A DNA stretch of 64,000 bases from Candidatus Woesearchaeota archaeon (GTDB lineage Archaea > Nanobdellota > Nanobdellia > Woesearchaeales > DSVV01): NCBI GenBank assembly GCA_018661705.1, contig JABJHR010000017.1, forward strand, positions 1-64,000. Direction: 5' to 3'. The notes beneath the pieces were generated by a model. The model had not been told where the DNA came from, did no database searches, and was given only the letters and a program-made list of their open reading frames with translations. Positions 16,784 to 24,352 of this stretch are shown here, one piece after another. Each line of letters begins with the position of its first letter. The first letter of the stretch is position 1. Both the position numbers and the translations under genes were made by a program.

Positions 16784-16845
16784 GTTTTAAATCTTTCCAC
16801 TTGTATTCGATAAAAGAAAGAATTTCGTCATGAAAAGGTTGTGAA
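16784..16845 (-). repeat. Duplicated promoter segment, copy A
   Basis: 62 bases that match 18141-18202 at 59 positions by my alignment. On the minus strand the segment ends with the TATA-like GATTTAAAAC about 23-30 bases before the MutS-like start codon. It also holds CTTTTCATGACGAAATTC upstream of the TATA box. Confidence 0.8.
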
Positions 16846-16861
16846 ATTAAAAGAAAAAGAA

Positions 16862-18124
16862 TTATCTTCCTTGAGGTTTCCATACACTTGCTGATCTCTG
16901 ATCATCCCTATTCGCAATTACTGTGGAAACTTCTTTTAATTTATCTCTATAAGATCTATTTAAAGTTGGTAAATTACCTGTTGAGAAAGTATTAAATCTC
17001 CAATCATTAGTAATGCCATCTCCATTTACATCTCTAACAGCAAATGAATCTTCAGTCCCTAGTAAATGATCTCGCTCAGTATATGAGAAAACAAAAACAC
17101 CTGTAGTGGCATTATAATTTATCGTAGCATAATCACCCTGGATCATTGCTGAAGCTCTATTTCCTGCTTCTGCTATTTCTTGAATTCTTTTACATTCTTT
17201 TTCACTTAAGATGATAGGAACATTCCACTCTGAATTACTTTCTGATGTCCGAGAACCATACTCAATGAGAGCATTAACTAATTGTCTTATTTCAGGTGCT
17301 TCAGCTATTTTAGGAATCTCTTGTTCTGCTTCTTGTTCAGTTGCTTTTAAGTATTTTACATATTCAGAAAGGTCTGCTATCTCTCCAGTATATGATCCTA
17401 AAAGTCTTTCCACTTGCCAACTTAAACCCAGCCTTGCACTTTTTACAACAATATTATCCATAATTGGAGAATAACCTTTCATTTGATTTCCAACAGTAGA
17501 TAAGGTCACATAAATCTGCTCTGCTTTGTCATAATGTTCTAAAAATCTTGTCCAATCTTCTGTTTTAATATCAGCACTTGCTTGGCCTAACAAATCTCCT
17601 AATTCGTTTGTTTTTTTATTCATAAACTCATTTAACTTTTTAACATCTTTAACAATATCAAACTCGTTATCAAATAAATGAATAGTTTGTTTGTAACGAT
17701 CATCCATCATAGAAGTAACATAACCACATTCTTTTAGGGCCCTTTGATTAGATGCTTCTGCTGCATCACATGATATTTTAGTTTCTTCACAACTTGCTTC
17801 TGTACGTGCATTATCTCTTCTGATTCTATTTCCTTCTTCTTTACAGTTATCTGTTGCTCTTTTTGTACACTCTGCAACTGCTTTTTCTTTCCAATCATCT
17901 ATTTTTTCATCTGCTTCTTTTTCAGGTTCTTCTTGTTGATCAGGTTGTGACATATTATTATTATACCAAGTTGTAAATGGTTCATAAGCAAAAAACAAAC
18001 CCACAGTAAGAGCACTTACGATAGTTGGAACAACAATCCAAGATGTAAATGATCTTTTCATAGGAGTTTGAACAACATCTCCTATTTCTCTTTCAGTTGG
18101 TTCAATTTCATGTGGCATTTTCAT
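16862..18124 (-). CDS. Membrane-anchored protein with Cys-rich stalk, unknown
   Basis: An N-terminal cytoplasmic tail of about 26 residues precedes one membrane helix (SWIVVPTIVSALTVGLFFAY). The outer part starts with a charged coiled-coil segment that holds six Cys (AECTKRATDNCKEEG, ASCEETKISCDAAEA, ALKECGY), then a long helical region and a C-terminal domain with a Ca-binding-like DVNGDGITND (about residues 365-374, dockerin/EF-hand spacing). No family is recognised. It shares a duplicated promoter with the MutS-like gene next to it. Confidence 0.6.
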   Translation of the reverse strand: MKMPHEIEPTEREIGDVVQTPMKRSFTSWIVVPTIVSALTVGLFFAYEPFTTWYNNNMSQPDQQEEPEKEADEKIDDWKEKAVAECTKRATDNCKEEGNRIRRDNARTEASCEETKISCDAAEASNQRALKECGYVTSMMDDRYKQTIHLFDNEFDIVKDVKKLNEFMNKKTNELGDLLGQASADIKTEDWTRFLEHYDKAEQIYVTLSTVGNQMKGYSPIMDNIVVKSARLGLSWQVERLLGSYTGEIADLSEYVKYLKATEQEAEQEIPKIAEAPEIRQLVNALIEYGSRTSESNSEWNVPIILSEKECKRIQEIAEAGNRASAMIQGDYATINYNATTGVFVFSYTERDHLLGTEDSFAVRDVNGDGITNDWRFNTFSTGNLPTLNRSYRDKLKEVSTVIANRDDQRSASVWKPQGR

Positions 18125-18140
18125 AGAAAAAGGTGTATAA

Positions 18141-18202
18141 GTTTTAAATCTTTCTACTTGTATTCGAGAAAAGTAAGAATTTCGTCATGAAAAGGTTGTG
18201 AA
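18141..18202 (-). repeat. Duplicated promoter segment, copy B
   Basis: Second copy of the 62-base promoter segment (see 16784-16845); three differences only. Its TATA-like GATTTAAAAC lies about 17-26 bases before the start of the membrane-anchored protein gene. It ends one base before the stop codon of the dihydrouridine synthase gene. Confidence 0.8.
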
Positions 18203-18203
18203 T

Positions 18204-19160
18204 TTAGTGGGTTTTAAAATACTCATTAACTAATTCTAGAAGTTCATTTTCATCTTTTGTTTGCATTAATTTAACCCTAAACTCTTTTGCTCCCTTCAAC
18301 CATTTCCAGGACCACATTATATGTTGCTTTAGTTCACCAAACCTATATTTGTTTTGTTTGTTTTTGTATAAGTCCATTAATCTTATAGTTGCATCATGCC
18401 TTTCTTGCATAGAAGGTCTATATTCTTTTCCTCGCTCCAAGAAATCATTGCATTCTTTAAACACAAAAGGATAACCCATTGCTCCCCTACCAATCATTAC
18501 AAAATCACAACCTGTTTTATCTAACATTGATTTACCTAAAAAACCATTTGTAACATCACCATTACCAATAACAGGAATGTTTACTGCATCTTTTAATTTT
18601 TTAATCAAAGTCCAATCTGCTTTTCCAGCATAAACTTGCTTTTTAGTTCTTGCATGCAAAGCAACTGCCTCTGCACCACTATCCTCAATCATTTTTCCAA
18701 CTTCAACGCAATTAATTGATTTTTCATCCCAACCTGATCTGATCTTTGCCGTAACTGGTTTATTTGTAGCACCAATTGCCGCTCCCAAGATTTTAGGAAT
18801 TTTATCAGGATGTTTTACTAAGTATGCACCCATTTTCCAACCTAAAACATCACCATCAGGACAACCAAAATTAAAATCAATAATATCTGCATATGGCTCA
18901 ACAATCTCAACTGCTTCCTTAATTGTTTTAGGATCATTTCCAATTAACTGAACAGCTATTGGTTTTTCCTCTTTACAAAATTCAATTGCCTCTGGCAGCT
19001 TTTTTTCCTTAACTAGCCAATTAACATGTATCATAGAACTATAAACTAATCCTGCGCCATATTCCTTACATAACAACCTAAAAGCCATACAATTAACACC
19101 ATGCAATGGAGCTAAGATAAATGGATTTTCTAGCTTTACTTTACCTATTTTAAGTGTCAT
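18204..19160 (-). CDS. tRNA-dihydrouridine synthase
   Basis: Flavin enzyme that reduces uridines in the tRNA D-loop. The TIM-barrel motifs of the Dus family are present: NPFILAPLHGVNCMAFRLLC at the N-terminus, FNFGCPDGDVLGWKMGAYL (with the catalytic Cys and Lys region, near residue 100), ALHARTKKQVYAGKADW (substrate/FMN phosphate loop), PVIGNGDV and VMIGRGAMGYPFVF. Length (318 aa) is normal. The family consensus around the Cys is NxGCP; here it is FGCPDGDVLG. Ends one base from the duplicated promoter. Confidence 0.92.
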   Translation of the reverse strand: MTLKIGKVKLENPFILAPLHGVNCMAFRLLCKEYGAGLVYSSMIHVNWLVKEKKLPEAIEFCKEEKPIAVQLIGNDPKTIKEAVEIVEPYADIIDFNFGCPDGDVLGWKMGAYLVKHPDKIPKILGAAIGATNKPVTAKIRSGWDEKSINCVEVGKMIEDSGAEAVALHARTKKQVYAGKADWTLIKKLKDAVNIPVIGNGDVTNGFLGKSMLDKTGCDFVMIGRGAMGYPFVFKECNDFLERGKEYRPSMQERHDATIRLMDLYKNKQNKYRFGELKQHIMWSWKWLKGAKEFRVKLMQTKDENELLELVNEYFKTH

Positions 19161-19217
19161 AAAGTTAGTTTAATGGTTTTGGTTTAAATAATTAACTGGT
19201 TTCTTGTTAAATGAATT

Positions 19218-19298
19218 AAAAATACAACAACAACAAAGGCTCAGACGGACTAAAGTCCTATTCACCTTCGGTTCATCTGGCCATGTTATTGCATTTTT
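19218..19298 (-). ncRNA. Family 1 structured element, copy 2
   Basis: Minus-strand copy. Outer arms (minus-strand reading) AAAAATGCAATAAC and GTTGTTGTATTTTT pair over 14 positions, with two G-U/U-G wobbles that would be mismatches on the other strand; this fixes the RNA strand. The inner hairpin is ACC-GAA-GGT and the next GGAC-TTTA-GTCC, with CAGA/TCTG closing the junction. A TATA-like ATATATAT at 19317-19324 is 20-25 bases ahead. It lies between the divergent Dus and OTCase genes. Confidence 0.6.
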
Positions 19299-19386
19299 AA
19301 ATATCAAAATCTAACATATATATCCCAAATGCATAATCTTTTTAAAGAAAATTAAATTAAATTCAAAAAACTCAACAGGTGATAAA

Positions 19387-20316
19387 ATGAAAGACCTACT
19401 AAGTCTAAAAGATGTAAATAAGGAATTTGTTCTGAGTGTGATTGAAAAAGCAATTGATATGAAACAAAATCCAGATAATTATAGAACAGCTCTAAAAGAT
19501 AAAACACTATTAATGATATTTGAGAAACCATCATTAAGAACTAGAGTTAGCTTTGAAGTTGGAATGACTCAAATGGGAGGGCATGCTATTTATTATGATG
19601 TCTCAACTAGCCCATTAGGTAGAAAAGAAACTATTGAAGATACTGCAAAAACATCTGAAAGATATGTTGAGATAATTATGGCAAGATTAAATCATTTTTC
19701 AGATTGTAAAGCTCTTGCAGAGAATGCAAAAATTCCTGTAATTGATGCACTAAGTGATATGAACCACCCTTGCCAAATATTATGTGATCTACAAACTATC
19801 AAAGAAAAGTTTGGAAAATTAAATGGACTAACATTAGCATATGTTGGTGATTCTGAAAATAATGTTACTTATAGTTTAATGCATGGTTGCGCACACGTCG
19901 GTATAAATGTTAGAGTTGGATGTCCTAATGATCCAGAACATAAACCAAAACAAGAAATTGTTGAGGAAGCAAAACTAATTGCTGCTCAAAACGGTTCAAC
20001 AATTGAAGTTTTCCATAATGCGGCAGACGCAGTCAAAGATGCAGACGTGGTTTATACAGATTCATGGATGAGTTATCATATTCCTGTAGATCAAATGGAA
20101 GTTAGAAAACAAAAACTAATGCCATACCAAGTAACATCTGCATTAATGCAACTTGCAAAACCAACTGCTGTATTCATGAACTGCTTGCCAGCAATGAGAG
20201 GCTTAGAACAAACAGCTGAAGTAGTAGACGGTCCACAAAGTATTGTATTCGATCAAGCAGAAAACAGATTGCATGTGCAGAAAGCAATAATGTTGAAGTT
20301 GTTGGGTATGTTTTAA
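19387..20316 (+). CDS. argF: Ornithine carbamoyltransferase-like protein with altered signature motifs
   Basis: The enzyme family joins carbamoyl phosphate to ornithine (or related amines). Seen: carbamoyl-phosphate loop SLRTRVSFE at 49-57 (usual S-T-R-T-R), NHPCQ at 126-130, FVGDSENNV-type dinucleotide fold at about 153, and the C-terminal CLPAxRG region. Two parts deviate: the ornithine-side HCLP is Asn265-Cys-Leu-Pro268, and the SMG loop reads DSWMSYHIP (225-233). The substrate may thus be another amine. GGTGA is placed 5 bases before ATG, with TATA-like TTTTTAAAG upstream. No other arginine gene is nearby. Confidence 0.8.
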   Translation: MKDLLSLKDVNKEFVLSVIEKAIDMKQNPDNYRTALKDKTLLMIFEKPSLRTRVSFEVGMTQMGGHAIYYDVSTSPLGRKETIEDTAKTSERYVEIIMARLNHFSDCKALAENAKIPVIDALSDMNHPCQILCDLQTIKEKFGKLNGLTLAYVGDSENNVTYSLMHGCAHVGINVRVGCPNDPEHKPKQEIVEEAKLIAAQNGSTIEVFHNAADAVKDADVVYTDSWMSYHIPVDQMEVRKQKLMPYQVTSALMQLAKPTAVFMNCLPAMRGLEQTAEVVDGPQSIVFDQAENRLHVQKAIMLKLLGMF

Positions 20317-20393
20317 TTTGTTTTATTGTTCTTCTTTAATTTTATTATTCTAAATATAAATATTTATAAATTCTGGACGATTTTCTTGTTCTT

Positions 20394-20900
20394 ATGGCAA
20401 AAGATACAATATGTGGAATAGTGTTAAAGGCAGAGACAGACTCAAACAGAGAAGACGATAGATTATGGGAAAAAGATACTTCAAGAGATGAAGAAGGTTT
20501 TTATGTATGTAAGTTAAATGGATTATATGAAGAATTGTTTTCAGCTTTAAGACATTCAAAAACAGGTGATTTGACATCTTATGAACAAGTTAGCGGCATA
20601 GGTAGGAATGACACAACCACCAGAAAAGGATTTGCATCTGGAGCAAGTTGTATGATATATGTAACATATCAACAGAATGATTCTATGTTTGATGAATCAT
20701 CTAGCATTTCTGTTTATTTAGTTGACTTTAGATTAGAACGATCAACAGAAGATACAAGATATCATGTTCAAAGAGTAAGAGACAAATTAAGAGAAGAACA
20801 TCCGTTGTTAGATCTCTTTACTGAATCTGAATTAAAATACAACGAATTAACAAAATTCAAAGAAAAAGAAGGAAAGGCTTTAGAGATTATTTCTTTTTAA
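20394..20900 (+). CDS. Hypothetical protein, 168 aa
   Basis: A soluble, charged protein; starts MAKDTICGIVLKAETDSNREDD. The middle has Ser/Thr-rich and beta-like stretches (ASCMIYVTYQQNDSM, SSISVYLVDFRLER), the end is helical. No family is recognised. TATA-like ATATTTATAAATT lies about 27 bases before the start (leaderless). A family 2 hairpin follows its stop. Confidence 0.55.
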   Translation: MAKDTICGIVLKAETDSNREDDRLWEKDTSRDEEGFYVCKLNGLYEELFSALRHSKTGDLTSYEQVSGIGRNDTTTRKGFASGASCMIYVTYQQNDSMFDESSSISVYLVDFRLERSTEDTRYHVQRVRDKLREEHPLLDLFTESELKYNELTKFKEKEGKALEIISF

Positions 20901-20911
20901 TTTCTTTTTTT

Positions 20912-20935
20912 ACTAGGTCCGAAGGACATGTTTCT
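20912..20935 (+). repeat. Family 2 hairpin repeat, short copy D
   Basis: ACTAGGTCC-gaa-GGACATGT: the stem GTCC/GGAC closes a 3-base loop. It sits just after the stop of the + strand gene and in front of a convergent gene. The same core with other loops occurs at 34826-34903, 37489-37524 and 44282-44371. Confidence 0.65.
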
Positions 20936-20970
20936 ATGGAAAAATCTTAATCAGAAAAATCAAATGGCAT

Positions 20971-21276
20971 TTATCTTTTTTGTTCAGAAGGAAGTACTAT
21001 TGGAACTGGAATATCAATCTTTATTTCTTCCATTAATTTCCCATGACCAGCAATAACCATATCTTCTAACATATTCAAAGCATGTGCTCTTCCATTTGCA
21101 CCAGCATCTCGCATTAAAAAATCATGATCAGTCATTGTTAATGATAATACATTCTCTGCTAAGAACTCTGCTCTTTCCCAGGGTGATTCCCTAGAAAGAT
21201 GATATTTATCATACAATCTCGTTAAAGGTTCATATGACCTAGGTTCATATCTTCCAACTTCTTCTGTTGACCACAT
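20971..21276 (-). CDS. Hypothetical protein, 101 aa
   Basis: A small soluble helical protein (ESPWERAEFLAENVLSLTMTDHDFLMRDAGANGRAHALNML) ending in VPIVLPSEQKR. No family is recognised. It has its own TATA-like region (about 21298-21310) and faces the 20394 gene. Confidence 0.5.
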   Translation of the reverse strand: MWSTEEVGRYEPRSYEPLTRLYDKYHLSRESPWERAEFLAENVLSLTMTDHDFLMRDAGANGRAHALNMLEDMVIAGHGKLMEEIKIDIPVPIVLPSEQKR

Positions 21277-21358
21277 AAATAGAAAGAAATATCTTATAGT
21301 ATAAATGTTTATGGTAAAAATAATAAGAAATAAAGATAAGAAGAAAAAAATAATTTAT

Positions 21359-21955
21359 CTATCTGCTTGAATCAGCTTGCCTTTCCATTTCGTTCTTTTT
21401 AGCAAGTGCAGTTGATTGTGTACTTAGGCCGTAAGCATTAATGATTTCGTCTGCTAAAGTGTTAACAATACTTTTCTTGGAGTTAAAACTCTTCTGATAA
21501 GCACCTTGAGTCATTAATTTCAAAGTTTGATCAACTCTTCTTTGAGGAGCAGATTCAACAGCTCTTGGATACCTTGCACCACCATACTCAATTGTTAGAA
21601 TTTCTTCCCTAGGGGCTGCATTTTCAACTGCTTTAACAAAAACCAGAACTGGATTTTTCTTTGTTCTGTTTTCTACAACTTCAAATGCTTTTTCAACAAT
21701 ATTATATGCTGTGTGAGCTTTTCCTGTATTGTAAGCACTTGTTTTAAAATGCTTTTTTGCTTTATGGCCAGAATTCATTATCTTGTTAATAAGTCTTTCA
21801 ACAATATTAACCTTAGATTTATGAAATCTATTGCCAGCATGTCTTGCACCAGTTCTTAAAACAATCACAGGTTTAATATTAATGTATCTCTTAAGACCAG
21901 GATCATCTACTTTGATGCCTTCAACACTCCATTTATTAAATAATTTTACTTCCAT
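21359..21955 (-). CDS. rps7: Ribosomal protein S7 (uS7)
   Basis: Small-subunit protein that nucleates assembly of the 16S rRNA 3' domain and lies at the decoding head. Archaeal-type motifs are present: KVNIVERLINKIMNSGHKAKKHF, KAVENAAPREEILTIEYGGARYPRAVESAPQRRVDQTLKLM and the C-terminal NTLADEIINAY. Length 198 aa is normal for archaea. Last gene of the RNA polymerase operon, 2 bases after S12. Confidence 0.97.
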   Translation of the reverse strand: MEVKLFNKWSVEGIKVDDPGLKRYINIKPVIVLRTGARHAGNRFHKSKVNIVERLINKIMNSGHKAKKHFKTSAYNTGKAHTAYNIVEKAFEVVENRTKKNPVLVFVKAVENAAPREEILTIEYGGARYPRAVESAPQRRVDQTLKLMTQGAYQKSFNSKKSIVNTLADEIINAYGLSTQSTALAKKNEMERQADSSR

Positions 21956-21957
21956 TT

Positions 21958-22395
21958 TTACTTCCTTGCCTTCTCAACTTTACCTTTTAATAAAGCGTTA
22001 AGACTTTGATCATTAACTTTTCTAACACACCATCTAACTCCAGGAATATCTCCTTTAGCTCGACCCATTTTACCACCGATACATTCGATCATAACTTCGT
22101 CGTGTTCATCAATTAATTTAGTAGCGCCATCACCTGGGCAAAATGCAGTTACCTGTTTACCATTCTTGATAAGCTGAACTCTTACACACTTTCTCATTGC
22201 AGAGTTTGGCTGTTTTGCTTCTAACTGTACTTTCTCCAAAACAATACCTTTTGCTTGGGATGATTTTCCCAAAGGATTTGATTTGTGAGCTAGTCCACCC
22301 TTTTTTTGTTTGTATTTTTTATTATACCACTTAAATACAGATCGTCTCTTCTCGAGTTTCTTTCCAGCATTTATTCCTTTTGATTTTTTTGCCAT
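21958..22395 (-). CDS. rps12: Ribosomal protein S12 (uS12)
   Basis: Small-subunit protein at the decoding centre. Diagnostic motifs: [33 protein letters not shown] (residues about 45-80; broken here only for description) with the KQPNSAxRK loop that touches the A site, FCPGDGA and [10 protein letters not shown]. Length 145 aa fits the archaeal form. It starts 1 base after nusA ends, within the polymerase operon. Confidence 0.97.
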   Translation of the reverse strand: MAKKSKGINAGKKLEKRRSVFKWYNKKYKQKKGGLAHKSNPLGKSSQAKGIVLEKVQLEAKQPNSAMRKCVRVQLIKNGKQVTAFCPGDGATKLIDEHDEVMIECIGGKMGRAKGDIPGVRWCVRKVNDQSLNALLKGKVEKARK

Positions 22396-22396
22396 T

Positions 22397-22816
22397 TTAC
22401 ATAACCTTGAGTTCTTTTATTTCATTAAAATATCTTTTAACTATGCCTTCATAGTTTCTTAAATTGGAAGCAGCTCTTCCAATCAAATATCCTCTTGTTT
22501 TTGAATCATTTGGCTCTAAAGTTGCCACATTTTCTTCAAGTTGAACTTCCTTTACCCTCAATGGGTAAATCAAATTCCTGATGAAGATTTGAACATCTGA
22601 ATTATATTCAATGATTTTGATTTTTTTGTTAAATGATTTTTCCAGGCGTTTAATGTTTACAGCCTTTTTTCCAATGGCTTTTCCAAGCTCATTAGGCTCA
22701 ACAACGAATATAAGCAAAGAGTTGCTATCAAAAAAACAATCCTTGAGCTTTGCCCTGGTTACCTGTTGAAAAATAGCCATAAGACCCATTAGCTCTGAGG
22801 TATATTTGATCTTCAC
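22397..22816 (-). CDS. nusA: NusA-type transcription factor (archaeal, two KH domains)
   Basis: Archaeal NusA is a short protein with only the two KH RNA-binding domains. KH1: [23 protein letters not shown]2: [19 protein letters not shown], each with a GxxG-type loop (GKKA, GRAA). 139 aa is the normal size. It lies in the classical archaeal order rpoA2-rpl30e-nusA-rps12-rps7, and probably acts on elongating polymerase or rRNA transcription. Confidence 0.93.
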   Translation of the reverse strand: MKIKYTSELMGLMAIFQQVTRAKLKDCFFDSNSLLIFVVEPNELGKAIGKKAVNIKRLEKSFNKKIKIIEYNSDVQIFIRNLIYPLRVKEVQLEENVATLEPNDSKTRGYLIGRAASNLRNYEGIVKRYFNEIKELKVM

Positions 22817-22848
22817 TTACTTACACCTATGACTCATCTCTTTTTTAC

Positions 22849-23133
22849 TCACTTTAATAAACAAATTACTGAAATTGGAAAGGGTTTTTTACACAAAACA
22901 CCTAATTCATCATTTGGATAAATTAATTCTACAACATCAGCTTTTATTAGCTTGCTATAATACTCTAAATCTGTTTTAACATCCTCAGGAACATTCGCAC
23001 TTAGGAAAACTTTACTTACATTACCTTTCTTCAGATATTTAATAGTTTCAATAGTACCTAAAACTGCTTTATCAGTACCAATACCTTTCTTGATTTCCTC
23101 AATGTCCTTGTCAATTTCTTTTTTCTTTGCCAT
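22849..23133 (-). CDS. rpl30e: Ribosomal protein L30e-like (eL30)
   Basis: A 94-residue L7Ae/L30e-fold RNA-binding protein: GTDKAVLGTIETIKYLKKGNVSKVFLSANVPEDV followed by YYSKLIKADVVELIYPNDELGVLCKKPFPISVICL. The fold binds kink-turns. Position directly after rpoA2 is the conserved archaeal site of rpl30e. The N-terminal MAKKKEIDKDIEEIKKG extension is Lys-rich. Confidence 0.92.
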   Translation of the reverse strand: MAKKKEIDKDIEEIKKGIGTDKAVLGTIETIKYLKKGNVSKVFLSANVPEDVKTDLEYYSKLIKADVVELIYPNDELGVLCKKPFPISVICLLK

Positions 23134-23205
23134 TTTTTCACATCATATTATTACTTATGTCTAAGCATTCGGGATGCCTTTTTAAATTTTACTATAATAG
23201 CACAC

Positions 23206-24336
23206 TTATTTCCCATATGTCAGCTTAGGTAAACCACTTCCAATTGGAATCATTTGATTCAACATTACATTCTCAACAACACTATTTAAAGTATCTCTTT
23301 CACCTGAAATAGCTGCAGTCATGATATGTTTAAGAGGTGTTTCAAAAGATGCTCTTGCTAAAACACTTGATTTCTCACTTACAACACCATATCTTGTGAT
23401 TCCCTTAACATTACCTGAAATTGTCATTGTATCAGCAACAAGCATTATATGCCTAATATCAACATTTAATCCTTGAACATCAATAACTTTTGATACTTCT
23501 GCCAAAATAAGCTCTCTAACTGCTTCAATTCCCAAAACAGTTGCTACTTCCCTAATATCATTACTAGTTGTGTTTACAGGATCAATACCTTCTAATTCAA
23601 GTATAACTTTAAGATTAGATCCAGCAGTTACAATAATATATTCATCTCCTTTTTTAACTGGCAATACCTGTGTAATGCCCTTAACTCCAGAAACATACAT
23701 TCCTTTAATTTTTTCTTTTGTCTTAAACAAATTAAATACTGTATCTTCTTTGCCCCTTGGCTTAATAATAATTAAATCATTAGTTTCTCTAACACCATAA
23801 CCCTTTAAACTTGTGTTTAATGCTTTAACAATTTTAGCAGACGTTACTCTTAAAATTTTTAATTTATTTTTATCAAGAGAAATTTCAAGTGTTGAATTAC
23901 CAATGTTAACAGAAATCTCCTTTAAACACTCCTTAAGTTTTGTTTCTTTAATTTTTTCAGCAAATTCCTTAATTCCAGTTCCCTTATTCAATGGAGATTT
24001 TAAATGAATTTCCATCATAGGAGTAGAAGGTGATTTACTACAATCAAGAATTTCAATAATCCTTGGTAGACCCATTGTAACGTTCATCTCAGATACACCT
24101 GCAAAATGAAATGTATTTAAGGTCATCTGTGTTCCTGGTTCCCCAATAGATTCTGCACTAACTAAACCAACACATTCTCCAGGAGCTACATTCATTGAAT
24201 CATACTCCTCAACAATTTCTTTAAAAATTGCTTTTAGTTTTGCTTTAGTTATATTTTTAGGAACAGAAGCTTTTACTTCATCAATTATTTTTCCCGGTAA
24301 TTGTTTTGAGTATTCCTTGAATATTTCATTAGTCAT
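23206..24336 (-). CDS. rpoA2: RNA polymerase subunit A''
   Basis: C-terminal part of the largest RNA polymerase subunit, separate in archaea. It holds the bridge/trigger region: PGECVGLVSAESIGEPGTQMTLNTFHFAG (trigger loop, residues about 56-84, with the invariant GEPGTQMTLNTFH) and later jaw and cleft segments (GIEAVRELILAEV, RHIMLVADTMTISG, VLARASFETPLKH). Length 376 aa is normal. The end PIGSGLPKLTYGK lacks a long tail. Confidence 0.97.
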   Translation of the reverse strand: MTNEIFKEYSKQLPGKIIDEVKASVPKNITKAKLKAIFKEIVEEYDSMNVAPGECVGLVSAESIGEPGTQMTLNTFHFAGVSEMNVTMGLPRIIEILDCSKSPSTPMMEIHLKSPLNKGTGIKEFAEKIKETKLKECLKEISVNIGNSTLEISLDKNKLKILRVTSAKIVKALNTSLKGYGVRETNDLIIIKPRGKEDTVFNLFKTKEKIKGMYVSGVKGITQVLPVKKGDEYIIVTAGSNLKVILELEGIDPVNTTSNDIREVATVLGIEAVRELILAEVSKVIDVQGLNVDIRHIMLVADTMTISGNVKGITRYGVVSEKSSVLARASFETPLKHIMTAAISGERDTLNSVVENVMLNQMIPIGSGLPKLTYGK

Positions 24337-24352
24337 GTTAAACGCCTCACAA

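Noticed and set aside
19218-19298. Plain intrinsic terminator
   Set aside because: It stands between divergent genes (no gene ends there) and keeps a conserved multi-stem core, so terminator alone does not explain it.
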